NCBI GenBank assembly: GCA_025330725.1
Contig: JAIWND010000004.1
Coordinates: forward strand, 806,001-870,000
Direction of reading: 5' to 3'
Source of the DNA: Chlamydoabsidia padenii
Taxonomy: Eukaryota > Mucoromycota > Mucoromycetes > Mucorales > Cunninghamellaceae
DNA length: 64,000 nucleotides
Under the pieces are notes generated by a model. It was given only the letters and a program-made list of their open reading frames with translations. It searched no databases and was not told where the DNA came from. The translations under genes were made by a program, and so were the position numbers. Positions 1-12,659 of the stretch are shown piece by piece (within the stretch, counting starts at the first letter, position 1; each line of letters starts with the position of its first letter).

Positions 1-222
1 CCATTTGTTACACCATTGGTTATTGATTTGGTCTACTGGTTTAAAGAGGACAAAGTTTATTGAGGACAAATATAGGGTATTACATAGTATAGATAAATGT
101 GGAGGAGAAGGAATAGTAATAAAGCATATATAATGATAGTAAATAACGGGTATGATATATAAATGATGGAAGGAGTGTATGTAAAAGTGTGGGCGTGTAA
201 CATAAAAAAAATAAAGAAGAGA

Positions 223-2412
223 TCAGAACATGACTTTTAAATCATCTGATCTCACAAAGACACCTCTATTAGGAGAAGTAGTAAAGTAGCGTTCACCTTC
301 TATAGATCCATCATTCTTGCCAACTATAAATAAATAAAAAGTGTCATTAATTTGTTCATGTCATTATATATATATATATATATATACTTACCACGACGAT
401 CCAATTCAACACCGACCCAAATTCCATCCGCAAAGCATACTGTTCCCACATATTTGACTGTACCAACAGTTAAAACAGGTCGTCGATTCAATTGTACCCT
501 TTTACCCACTACCACAATCATTGCCTTTCGTTGACATTGTTTGTTCATAAGGACATCTGAATGAATAATACGATGTAGCCACCCCCTTTTCTTTTTAGGT
601 GATCGCAAAGGTACAGTAGTCCATGAGAAGAGAGTAGATTTAGTCGATGAGGGTGATGTCGGTTTATTATGATGATGAGTATTTTTGATTATATCCTTGA
701 CCCATTGAATAATTACTGGTGAGGATGATGAGGATGACATTTGATTCCTATTGTTGGCAGAGTAAGTGGATGCAGCATTACTTTGTATTGAGTGAGTCCT
801 TTGAGTGATGGTTGATGATCGTCTTGACATGTTGATGGAAGCACTACTTGATGAAGGATAAGATATCTTTGGTGGTGGGAAAAGTATGGTGAGAATACTT
901 TGTTGAATCAAACCTTGATGCTTGTCCAAGGAGCGAACAAGTGATCTTGCAGGTACATCCAAATCTGTTTTAAGAAGAAGAAGAAGAAGAAGAGATATAT
1001 TATTAGTAATGCAAGCACATGGGTGATTTCTTTATTTTATTTTATTTTATTTTACCAATAGCCAATGCCTTTAAAGTGTCGGTATCCAATATATCCAGGG
1101 CAGCCAATTTACGCATCTGGTCCAATCGGGTTGACATGTATTGTAAGATAATATCCTTTGCCACATTAAGAATATGTCTAACTTGATCATGATATTGTAC
1201 AGCATGACGGCAGATCAAATCACGCACCAAACCTTGATAGAGTAATCCAGCATTCATCAAATCCATCTGATCCTCCAATACTTGCATAAGAAGGTATTCT
1301 ACAAAGTCAAACGAGTAGGTGATACCATCAATACAGGATAATAAGGCAGGATACTGTGAGCAATAGTATTCAAAGTGCCGGGCAATATATAAGGTTGATT
1401 TTGCTTGTGCTGAAGCCAAAGTGGAATGAAGAGATCGACTCCAACAAAGTAAAGGATCCAGTCTTGATAATCGAGTGGTGGCCAAAAAGCAGGCATGTAG
1501 TGATTCGATGGCATTACTCTTGTTAATTCGATTACACAGTCGTTGAGAGAGCAATAGGGCGTGGTCAGTTGAGAGTTGATCCAACATACGGGCCATCATC
1601 CGGTGTGTCCAAAATGTGGGTAGACATTTTTCAGGGTCATGTGTCAAAGATAATATTGCCTTGGCATACAGTCGATTCAGAGGATCAATGTGTTGTTTAG
1701 CTGTTGATGATGATGCTAATGATTTGGTTTGTTTGATAACAGAGTTGATAATATGATTGATGGCTGCTATGCTATTGTTATTGCTGAATAAGGTCATCTT
1801 GGTATCCAAATAGTCAAATAACTGAGGTATCAGGTGTAAACATCTTTCACACTGACAAGTCCAGCCATGTACCAATTCACCAAAAGCATTCATCACTTGA
1901 ATGCATAGATCAATCATTCCAAAATAATCCCCTGCAGAGTAAGTATCTTCAAGTAACTGTAATTTGTCTTTACTAGAGATCGGATGACCATCGGGTTGTT
2001 GTTGCTTATCATCGTTGTCGTCGTCTGAATTACAAATAACTAACCACCCCGCCATTGATGTTTGGTCACGCGTATGATACATATATTGGATGACAGAAGT
2101 AAGACCGTGAGCCGTGAGTATAGTGGAAGGTAAACAAATGATAGGTGCTGTTGATTCATAAAAATCGTATTCCAACATGGCGGCAAAGTAAGGTGAATGA
2201 CAGATCAAGATGGATTTATCCACAGTCCAACAATGTTCCGTTTGTTCATTATCCAATAGTCTTTGACGATAGTTGTAATCAGTTGCTGGTGATAGTTCTT
2301 CAAGTTTGGTGAGCAAGTGTGACAAAGGGTAAGCATCTTCGGTTGTTTTTGTCGTGAGGGTAAGTGATACTTTGGAAGATGATTCGACGCCATTACTAAA
2401 CGTAAGCGTCAT
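223..2412 (-). CDS. BTB/POZ-like and CAP-Gly domain protein
   Basis: Three exons (2412-1056, 964-392, 323-223) join in frame to about 676 aa. The N-terminal 150 residues look like a BTB/POZ fold (a WTVDKSIL strand, then HSPYFAAML, then VIQYMYH), followed by a helical middle region. The last ~80 residues are a CAP-Gly domain: the GTVKYVGTV strand, the WVGVELD strand, and, across the last intron, the diagnostic GKNDG motif and GVFVRSDDLK. CAP-Gly domains bind EEY/F tails of tubulin or CLIP-type partners, so a microtubule-linked adaptor role is inferred. The start at 2412 was chosen because the open frame further upstream is low-complexity, encoded by the T-rich tract around 2470-2570. The BTB call is weaker than the CAP-Gly call. 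Confidence 0.75.
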
Positions 2413-4019
2413 GTCAATAAAGGTATAATAGTTAAAGTGTATAGAAGGAAGGTAAAAGAAGATTAAAACAGGTTCTGAGGGGGAAAAAAAAAAAGAAAGA
2501 AGAAGAAGAAAAGAGTGAGAAGAAAAAAAGGAAAAGAGGGGTAAAAAAAAAAAAAAAAAAAAAAAAAAGTAGGAGATCCAAAAATAAAGGCAATCTGTGT
2601 CAGACCAATAAGCGTATGCTTGATCAGTCAAATACCTGGTTTGGACATATAGCCTTGTAGCACTATTCAGGGAATTCCATAACACACTATTGGCCCTTTT
2701 TTTTTAAACGATACTCTCACCTATTTATTTGATGTTTGTGCTTATTTAGGCGAGAAGAGGCTTGGCGTGCAATAACACAACACATGGCAATTCGGTCTGA
2801 GTAAGTGTGGGCGGCGTTTGTATTTCCGTTTATGCAAAAAACCAAAAGGTGATAATTCCCAGGCTAACCATGTGACAACCTTACAAACTTTTCCTCCATG
2901 TTTCTTATTTATCACCTCTTCAAATTTGTTTTATGGGATGATTATCCACCAGAGTAACTTTTCACATCACAATTATCTTGATTTGCAATCTTTTCATATG
3001 ATATGATATGATTGATTCGGGTTGATTTCCTCCCCCCCCTCCTCTTCTTTATCCCTGACTACTCAGATATCGATTATGCTTGCTGGTCTATATGTATGAA
3101 GAGAAGCACTCACTTCTTTTCTGAATCAAGTGAAGAACATTCACTTTCATTTGTCATCAAGTATCATAACCCTTGACTTTAAAGAGTTACATGCTTATTG
3201 ACAAAATGTACAAGATTTTTGTCAGTAACTTTAATGAAACAGGAATGTGAGTAAGTGATGAATCTACTGATATACATTTGATCATGCTTTTTATTATAGA
3301 CTCACCAGGGATCTAGAAGACGACGAACAAGCTTTTACCCTGAAAAAGGATAAGACTTTTGTACAATGTTGAGACCCTGTCAAAGTAAAGATATTCACGT
3401 TTGTTTCACATATGTTCACTTTTTTTTGTTTTGTATGTTTGCTTATTCAGGAACAATTGGTTGGGGCAAGAACCATTCATGCATGATGTGATTTGAAATT
3501 TTACCCCGCCTTTTTATTTTCAAATCCCGACAATATATTTGTCCAGTCGGCTGAAGGAAACTCTCAGTTAAAAAGGCGTATGCATTAGAAGAGGGGGGGG
3601 GAGGAACTTTAGAGTTATGTGGTCAGTAAAAATTATCTTATTAAGAAAGAAAATCCTAACACCCAGAACTTGTCTATGTATACAGTAGATTAGTGATGAC
3701 TTTAAGCTTATGAAGCCTGCCAATAGTCAGATTCTTTCTCTCTTTTTTTTTTCTTTTTGCTGTTGCTGTTGTTGTTATTTTTTTAATGGTGGTTGTAAGT
3801 CTGATAATACTTGATGATAAGGAGACACTTTTCTTGCTCTGATGATAAACTATAGTAAAGTACAATCTCTCAAATATTCAATTCCCGAAAATCTGGGGAG
3901 GGGAGGAGATTTTGATATCCATCTCTCCCAGTCACATACAAAAACCATCATTTTTATTTCCTTCCTTTCCTTTTTTCTTTCTTTCTCTTACATTCATCCA
4001 CCCATCAACAACTTACATT
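2413..4019. other. Intergenic, divergent promoters, no gene seen
   Basis: About 1.6 kb separates two divergent genes. It holds long poly-A/T and polypurine runs next to the BTB gene, a CAAATCCCG word at 3521-3529 and a GGCGGCGTTT word near 2810. I see only short open frames without recognisable motifs. A CT-rich leader (3950-4019) precedes the PRPP synthetase start. Confidence 0.6.
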
Positions 4020-5298
4020 ATGCGAAACCTTGTCGTCCTTGGTGGCTCTTCACATCCTGAATTAACCGAAGCCGTTTGTCGTCGTTTGGGCATTCCTCCT
4101 GGCCAGGCCAAATTGGGTAAATTCAGCAACAACGAAACGTCTGTGGAAATCAAGGAATCGGTACGGGAACAAGACGTCTATATCATTCAATCAGGCTGTG
4201 GTCATGTGAACGACAATCTCATTGAACTCCTTGTCATGATTAGTGGGGCCAAGATTGCTTCCGCCAAACGTATTACTGCCGTCATTCCTCATTTCCCTTA
4301 TTCTCGTCAACCCGATGTCCCTTACAAATCGTCGGGTGCGCCTCTCGCCTCTCTACCACCTGCTACACCTAAACACGCCAAACCGATGGATCAACAAGAT
4401 ATGGGTAAACAACTGGCAAAGAAATTGGCGTCGGCTTCGATACAAGATAGTACACCAAAGAACAACCCTGATTATCGTCCTTGGTTGGCTCGATCGGGAA
4501 CACTGATTGCTGATTTATTAACATGTGCTGGTGCTGATCATATCATTACTATGGATCTTCATGATGCTCAGGTAAAAAAAAAAAAAAAAAAAGAACTAAG
4601 AAGAATAATAAGAATAATCAGTATATACATTGGGTAGGTATCATGACTCATTTTTCTCTTTCTCTTATTTAGTTCCAAGGCTTCTTTGATTGTCCCGTCG
4701 ATAATTTAGTCAGTCGTGCATTGATGATGAATTATATTCGTCACACTATTCCCAATTATCAACAAGCTGTTATTGTCTCTCCTGATGCGGGTGGTGCAAA
4801 AAGGTAATCACAAAGGTGGAAAAGAATAAACGTGCTGACTCTCTCTCTCTTTTGAATTGTTGTAGGGCAACAGTGATCGCGGAAAAACTATGCATGGATT
4901 TTGCTTTGGTGCACAAGGAACGACGACAAAAGATCACACAAAAGACGGATTTGATGCTGGTGGGGGATGTGCGTGGAAGGGAATGTATCTTGGTGGATGA
5001 TATTGCTGATACTTCTTATACTATTACTAAAGCTGCCAAGATGTTGCGTGATCATGGTGCTCTCAAGATTTATGCCATCGTCAGTCATGGTGTACTCTCT
5101 GCGAATGCCTTGGAAAATATTGATGCAAGTGCCATCGATCAACTCATCGTCAGCAATTCAGTCCCTCAAGCACAACATTTACGTAGTCCCAAAATCAAGG
5201 TCTTTGATGTCGCTCCTCTATTTGCTGAAGCTATTCGCCGTTGTCATTTTGGTGAATCCATGTCTCTTTTATTAAACCCCCGCTATGATCTAGATTAG
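4020..5298 (+). CDS. Ribose-phosphate pyrophosphokinase (PRPP synthetase), insert-containing type
   Basis: Exons 4020-4571, 4673-4803 and 4866-5298 give 371 aa. The enzyme makes PRPP from ribose 5-phosphate and ATP for purine, pyrimidine, His, Trp and NAD synthesis. Visible landmarks are the start [34 protein letters not shown] at about 91-97, ITMDLHDAQ at about 176-184, [12 protein letters not shown] after intron 1, and the PRPP-binding loop [13 protein letters not shown] in exon 3. An extra segment of about 50 residues (roughly 98-156, rich in Pro and Lys) sits in the catalytic flexible-loop region relative to the ~318-aa human enzyme. Similar inserts are known in some fungal Prs paralogues. 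The start at 4020 begins right at the family's usual N terminus, and upstream in-frame residues are low-complexity leader. Confidence 0.93.
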
Positions 5299-5534
5299 TC
5301 CCCCTCCCTTCCAAATTTGGTAGCATAGATTTGTGTATGTATAATAAAATTATTTTGTCTTGTTGGTGAATATGTACTTTATTGGTTAAATGATAATGGG
5401 ATAAACATAATATAGGTGTTTAATTTGGTTTTTATTGGTTACAAAAATACAAGACAAGATACATATTACTACGGATAATACTGTAAGACTAAACTAATGA
5501 TGTAGGGATGGGAAAGTAGACAGGTATACTATAA

Positions 5535-6025
5535 CTACAATCTAACCTTCAAGGTCATGATTTGGAATGGCTTCATTCGAAGCAGAGCGCCTTCAGCATG
5601 TTGTCGTTGTTGTGCCTCTAGTTGAAGATCCAATATATCATCGTCCAAGACCCGAAGATTAGTGCTGAAAGTTCGATCGACCACATTGGCATCATTTATT
5701 ATTTCGTATATCGTTTCCAGTTTGTCCTCCAAGATGTTGCATTGTTGAATAGATTTCATAGGCAACGAGCTATCCATGATGGCAATGTCAAAAGATACCA
5801 AGAGAAAAATAAAATTAGTATGATCAAATCCCCATGGCTATTCTTACCTGTGGAATCTTGCTGTAGCATGTCCCCCATAGGCTTCATAAAGACGCACAAT
5901 CAGATCATCCGAATCTTCGGCCTTCTTGATGGTGTCCAGTACAACGTTTGGGGCGCCTTCAATTCGGAATTGAGGTACTGTTATTGGCGAATCGTCCATT
6001 TGATTTGAAGAGATGATACTAAATG

Positions 6026-6062
<37 letters not shown>

Positions 6063-9000
6063 GAGAAAGAGAGAGATGAGGGTTTGTCTAATACATGATC
6101 ATGTTTACATACCGAGTAATCAAAGGTACGTTAAAGTTGTATCCTTCACGCACGACATCTGATTGCATAAAATGGCCTTCATGGGGGTAGATTGCATACT
6201 TTAGTGAATGATGACCTAGAGATAACATCAGGAATCCATTAATATCACAGTAGTATAAACATCATTTGGGACTTACCAATGTCACAATTGGAATCGGGTG
6301 CTTTTGGTGATCGGAGTAGAGACAGTCTTAATGTGCTGCCATGCGCGGAATAACCATACTTGCAGTCGTTCAATAGAGCAACACCACATCCAAATTCAGA
6401 CATATCCGCAAACTTGTGAGCAACTACTTCGAACTTGGCGCCATCCCATGATGTGTTGTAGTGAGTTGGACGTTGAACCACACCATATTGAGTTTCGTAA
6501 AATACCTATCATAGAATCGTTAGACTTTTCCTTTTCCCCCCGGCAAGTTTCTTACATTATCAGCCAAGATATCCCATGAGAATTCCACTTTCTATTAATT
6601 AGATAAACAAAAGAGTTAGTTAGTTGATAATCATCATTATTCATTGTCCCTCCCCCCTGTGGTTTTGTTAGACTTCTTACCAAGAACTGCCGATTTTCAT
6701 TCCAATCGATTTCAGTTTCAAAATCGAGTCGTCTTGATATCGCAGTAAGTACAACACATTGGCGAAGTCGGCTTGTCTCGGATATACGTTTTTCCACAAG
6801 TAAAGCACCACGTAGAGGACCATGTTCCAGTATTTGCACAGACCCTTCTTCCACAGTTACACCCTTTTCCAGATGATATATTTCCACTGTAAACAAATGA
6901 ATTTCATCAGCATAAAATAGGCCTCCTCTTCATCGTACTTACCGTCCCAAGCTGCAGTTCCCAATATAGGAATTATAAAAGAAAGGGTGAGTGCATAATC
7001 TTGTTTTTTTAATTGTGCTTGTGTTCCCTACCGTCCCAGAATAATGGCTAGATTGAAGTAAGAGATCAGGATCAAATTTAAAAAAAAAGTTCTTGTGTTT
7101 GTAATAGGCATTTAATTTTTGTTGGTAACCCACTTACTATATCTTCGTACATCTTGAATACGTTGCCCCGTTCACCAGGCTTAATAAAGTCCCGCCTATC
7201 ATAGAGGTATAAATTGCAAGTTAGTTTTGGTTTCATTAATATTGATTTTACTTACATTAGTGATTTATCGAGTAGTCCAATGAGATGCCCTGATTTGTCA
7301 AATGTTGCTTGGATATACTTGTTTTCCATCAAGATATTGCTGTTAATATCCGTATGCACTTTCACTGGTTCATATTTTCCTGGTGTTTTCAATGTGTACT
7401 TTTTCGCTCCGAGAGGTGGTACAGCATCCACTAAAGTTAAGAGAAGACCACAATTTGCATTTAAGGTTTAGTAAATATCATGGTTCAAGTCTTGTAGTGT
7501 AGTTTACCTAAAGCATATCCTGTTCGACCAAATGCTGAGTGTTGCGCAAGCGTGGGTAATCCATCCACCAGTGGTATTTCAATAATGTCTTGTCTTTCCC
7601 ATGCCAATGTGTTTAGAACGCCAATTGCTATTTATCATAAACATGAGTATGTTGTATTGTGTTATAGTTTGCCATTGTGATAAAACCGCTGCTTTTTTTA
7701 TTTTTATTTTTTACCTTTTTCCTCTTCGGCCATCACATTCTTAGGTCCGATCAACTTGTCCACCAGATCTTCTCGTATTTGTTTGCCTTCAGTTTCTATT
7801 TTGGTATACATCTACCTCAAACAGATAAATAGTATTCATTAGTCAAGACATTAAGTCTATATTGTTATATTATATCCCCATCTTACCTGTAGACAATCTT
7901 CGTAAACCATTTCAATGGATGATCCTGCCATGACATCGTGGAATTGTATCAAACAGATCATTTTCCAATACTGATCAAATTCAGTCTTTGGATATCTACC
8001 AAAAGAGCCCATTGTTAATCATATGAGTGTCACAAAAACATACCATTATCAAATACCACTTACGAGTAAGTGTCCCTTTCCATGATATGAGCAAATGAAG
8101 CCAGCATTTCCAGATCACGAAGCAGCAGTTCACTACTTCGATTGTATTTCTTGCATAAAGCATGAGTTGTATAGATACCCCTATGTAATTCAAAGTACTA
8201 TTACAAAAAGTTAGTTATTATGTATTCCGTCTTGCCCCTTCACACCACTTACTAGTTCCCCTTTCCAGCTACAGAGAGCTTCCGCCTTTTGTTCTACATT
8301 TTCATAAAACTCGAGTGGAGTACTGAATTCAACCTTGGGTAGGCCATCCTATGCAGTATTTAAAAAAACAAGACAATGACAATGTGAGTACGTGTGATGC
8401 TCTTCTTGTTGTCACCACTGTTTGCACTTGTTTTTTCTTTCTTTACCACATCTTTCATTCGTCGTAGTCTTTCAATCATACTTGCCAAAGGTCCACCGCC
8501 ACCGTCACCATTTCCATATACCAACAAACTTGAATTAGAGTATTCCTTGTCCCGATGATTTCGTACGCTAAATAGAGAAGATCATAAAACGTTAGTAAGA
8601 GTCATTCTATAAAGAGTGAGGAGTTCGTGTGCGTAGTTACCTTCGTATGAGTTCTTCTGGTGAGCATTGAGCGTTGTATGTTTCCGAGGGTGCCATGTGT
8701 GTTAAAGTCTTTGTTCCATCAAGTCCAATCCACCAAAACGTCGTCAGTGGAAACTAGACAAAAAAGAAAAAAGAAACCAAGTGTTAGTTTTATATGAGGA
8801 GTTCACCTTCCATAGTTGCCTTGTCTTACCTTGTTAACATTGTTCCATGATAGTTTCTGTGTGAAGAAGTATTTCATATCCGCAAGGTGTAAGAGTTGAG
8901 GTAGCTAAACCAAACAAATGGTGATGTTAGTCTTGACTTTCAACAGGGAGAGAGAGAGAGAGAGAGGGTTTTACCTGTGAGGAGTAGCCAAAGGAGTCGG

Positions 9001-10873
9001 GTAGCCAAAATACCTTGCAGCGTTTGCCAAAGTTTTCTTCGAAGAATCGTTGTCTAAACATTACAATAAGAGCTGAGTATTACTAATTGATGTAAAGTTG
9101 TTATTATGATACTGTCACTTTTTTTTTTTTTTCATACTTGCCCTAATAAGAATTGTCGACATAGAGCTTCACCACTTGGCATATTTGTATCCATTTCGAT
9201 CCATGTCTAAGAAAATCAAGAATGTTGAAAGAATCAGTTAGTAGGACATTACATTGTGTTGAAATGTATATAGTCATCTTTTTTATACCGACTTACCCCA
9301 CCTGTTGGTAGAAACTGATTTATGGCGATCTTTTCCCTAATCCGGTCCCAAAGATTTGCATAGTTGTTCTTGACCCATTCGTATTGTTGAGCCTGAGAGC
9401 AGATGAATTTGTAATCAGGGTATCTATCCATCAAGTCAATTTGTGAGGACCAGCTTCTTGCGGCTTTGCGGATAGTTTCTTCAAATGGCCATAACCAACC
9501 AGTGTCTAAATGTGTTACACACACATAGATGCATAAAGTAACAAAAACAAGGAGGTACATAAGTTAAACATCATCACCATCATCATGTTACTTACCTATA
9601 TGACAATGACCGAGTGCATATATTTCATGTTGAGCATCACCATTCTTTGCTGATAGAAATTCCATTGCAATAGCAAGACAGCGGGCGACAGCCAAATCGT
9701 CCCCAGGTATGAACGTATTAACAATTCGATTTGCCGTATACATTGCTTGAGATGCCCGCAATGAATTAGTTTCCAAGTCTTTGGCCATTCCTAGAATCAC
9801 TTGATAGTCATATAGAAGGTTCCATACCGGTTTGTTTGGCACTGCTAGATCCTAAGTGATAAATAAAGAAAAAAAAGTTAAATCATAAAGCATTTGTTAA
9901 AAATCCTGCCATTTTTTTTATTACCAGCTCATTCAAATTGAAGAAACGATTTGGGTCAGGAGGACCGATGAGTCCATTTCCAGCACCAAACATTCCATTA
10001 CAAGCCATTTCCACATAGAATTGGATCACATCGTCACCTTGTGCGTGGGGAGTCAGTATATAATCATATCTTGCATCGCTTCCAGCTTTTTTTTAAAAAA
10101 TAGGAGGGATAATCAAAATTAGTACCCTTCACATAACTTGATTTTGTTTGCTAGTTTTGCTTTTACCTCCACCAGTGAGACCTTGCAGCGGCATACCATT
10201 CATACCCCAAATTAGTGCTTCATTGTCGGCGTTCCAAATAAAGTGTACTTCTTCACCAGCAAATTCTATGGGAATACGTATCTGGACATGAAACCAGTGG
10301 GTAGACTATCAAAAGAAGAATCAAATCAGTTGTTACCATCAAGTATTGATCTATACTGTGTCGTCACGTCTAGGTTGATCCGCCCCGCCCTGCCCCGACA
10401 GTTTCCTTTTACTTCCAGTTCGACCCCACCCCCATCAAGTAACCACTTACCCATGATGGCCCAAACCATTCACCTAATCGAGTAGGTCTGAATTCTTGTT
10501 GGGTTGCTTCGGCAAAAGTGATTCTTTTCAGGTCTGGCACACTATACACCCACAAGGCAATATGGTCCTCTATAGTATAAAAAAAAAGAAGAAGAGCAAT
10601 AATATCAGTTAGGTGAGAATAATAAAAAGTTAATCCAAGAACATCCAAAAGGTACAAGTATGTATGGGGGAGGTGGGGGGGGGGTTTTGCAAGTAGCTTA
10701 CCTGAATTAGTTCGCGCCTTGTAGAGTTGAGAGAGCAGGTTGATATCATTACCGTTGGCGCCATTACTAATAAAGTTGCTGCATCTGTCGATGGTGATAC
10801 TTCGTATATTCTTGGGACTATCCATAACAGCTGGGACATGCCTGTGGAGTTTGGAGGTTGTATATCGATCCAT
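5535..10873 (-). CDS. AMS1: Vacuolar/cytosolic alpha-mannosidase, GH38 (AMS1 type)
   Basis: Twenty-six exons on the minus strand join in frame to about 1100 aa, close to yeast Ams1 (1083 aa). The enzyme trims free oligomannosides; in yeast it is delivered to the vacuole by the Cvt/autophagy route. Evidence includes the AMS1-type N terminus ([10 protein letters not shown]...NLLSQLY), the GH38 core [16 protein letters not shown] spanning the intron at 9506-9595, a QQYEWVK segment, [51 protein letters not shown], the C-terminal PLFWDAWDVEIYHLE block, and the end [12 protein letters not shown]. Oddities are two consecutive microexons of 16 nt (7032-7047) and 9 nt (6943-6951) and a GC-AG intron (9054-9141). 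The start at 10873 gives the family N terminus. It is convergent with the PRPP synthetase gene (236-bp gap). Confidence 0.93.
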
Positions 10874-11122
10874 CCTTTCGCAAATAAATGTGGGAAGGAA
10901 AAGAAAAAGGTTCATATACAAATACATGGAGAAGAAAAATTATATGATGATTTTCTAACCCCGACTATACCCGCTGATTGGGTGAATGAGTACATAGCAT
11001 AATAGTAGGCATGTCAAAAAAGTGTTTATTTGTTTTTATTTTAATGATCTATAAGATAAAAGATGATATCATTGATTACTATTTTATATTGGGTCGGAGG
11101 AGGAGATGAGAGTAATGTCAAG

Positions 11123-12659
11123 TTAATCCAAGTTTTCTTGCACCGGGGTGTTCATATTTGTAGATCCAGTGTAGGTATACGTCTTGTCGTTTGTTTCGTC
11201 AAAAGCATAAAAGTCTGCCACAGTCAAGGGACGCAGTTCTTTATCTATATTCTACAAGTTAAAAAAAAAACAATCATATATCAGTATATGTTTACATTGG
11301 TTCTTTCCACAAGTTCCCTTACCTTGATATCCAGATGAATTAGATCTTGACTTGCATCTTCGCTATCCTTTGGTTGTTCTTTCCGGACGATTTCACGAAT
11401 TGGTATCATGGCAGCATTCCGACAAAGTTCTTTAAGATCGCTACCAGAACAACCTGCAGTTCGTTGCACCAATTCCGCCATGTCAAAGTTAGCACCCAAC
11501 TTGATGTTCTTGAGGAGCTATTTAAACAAAAAAAAAAAAAAAAAAAAAAAAAGGAAAGAGAAGAATGCTTTTAATATATGATCCATTATAACCCAAACCC
11601 AGCATGTTATGTCACTCTTACCAAATTCAGGATACTTCTTCGTTGAGCTTCAGTGGGTAGTCGTACAGCAAATCGTTTTGGCATTCGTCGTAAGATGGCA
11701 GAGTCAATATCGTTAGGACGATTGGTGGCACCCAAGATAATGATTCGACGATCTTCACCAGTAGTCAATCCATCCCATAAGCTCATGAATTCCGCCTTCA
11801 TCATGCCTGTTGTTTCATGGTCGTTGCTTCGTCGTTCACGTAAAAACGCGTCGATTTCATCAATAAACACAATAGCGGGTTGTAACTTGCGTGCCAAGGA
11901 GAAGACTGCTGCTGCCAGTTTGTTGGATTCACCATAGTATTTATCGGTTAGTGTTGATATATGAAGGTTGATGAAGGTAGCGTTACTTTCTTTGGCGAGT
12001 GCTTTAGCCATCATCGTTTTGCCGCAACCAGGGGGACCATAAAGTAAGACACCAGGTGGAGCACCAAGTAGACCAGAGGCAGAAGTGAATAGTTCCGGGT
12101 AGCACAACGGATAGATCACACTTTCACGCAAGTCTTGGATAATGTGGTCTAGTCCGCCAATATCTATAAGGAAGAACACATACATTAAAACATTACTCTA
12201 TATAAACACCCTTGTCTTTGTTACCTATTTACCTTTAAAGTTAACATGAATTTCGTCGGCATGGATAACTTCAGTGGCTATGATTTGTTCATACTCTGTA
12301 AGTTTCAAATCCTTGATCTATATGTGTATAAAAAATGATGAGTCAACCATTAAAGTAATATATAGCCCAGATACAGTTTGTTTGTTTTTTCAATGACTTA
12401 CTCCCAGTTTACCAAGTACTTTGCTGCTTTTGGATTTTGCTTCTTGTCGCTTGGCTTTAGAAGGATCGAGTGAGCCTACAATCCATTTAAAGGCAAAGTA
12501 GAATGCTACTTGAGATAAGGCAAACACGGCAGCTATTACAAAAAGAGAGTGAGTGAGTAAACAGATCCACCTATATAAAGTATGACCAAGTTATTATATA
12601 ACTTTACCATCAGCAGCATACTTCTTTGTTTCTGGTCTTTGCATCCAAGATTTGAGCAT
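11123..12659 (-). CDS. MSP1: Msp1/ATAD1-type mitochondrial AAA ATPase
   Basis: Six exons (12659-12608, 12532-12402, 12317-12233, 12163-11622, 11517-11323, 11251-11123) give 377 aa; yeast Msp1 is 362. The protein extracts mislocalised tail-anchored proteins from the outer mitochondrial membrane. An N-terminal hydrophobic segment ([17 protein letters not shown]) is the likely anchor. It is followed by a linker ([23 protein letters not shown]), the Walker A GPPGCGKT, Walker [11 protein letters not shown], sensor-1 GATNRP and an arginine-finger region RRMPKRF. The small AAA subdomain holds [15 protein letters not shown]. The start at 12659 places the anchor at residues ~19-35, as in the family. 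A CAAATCCCG word lies about 100 bp upstream (12760-12768). Confidence 0.93.

Noticed and set aside
2470..2685. Extended N terminus of the BTB/CAP-Gly protein (start at 2685)
   Set aside because: The extra 91 codons translate poly-A/T and polypurine DNA into Phe/Ser-rich filler; the ATG at 2412 is better placed.
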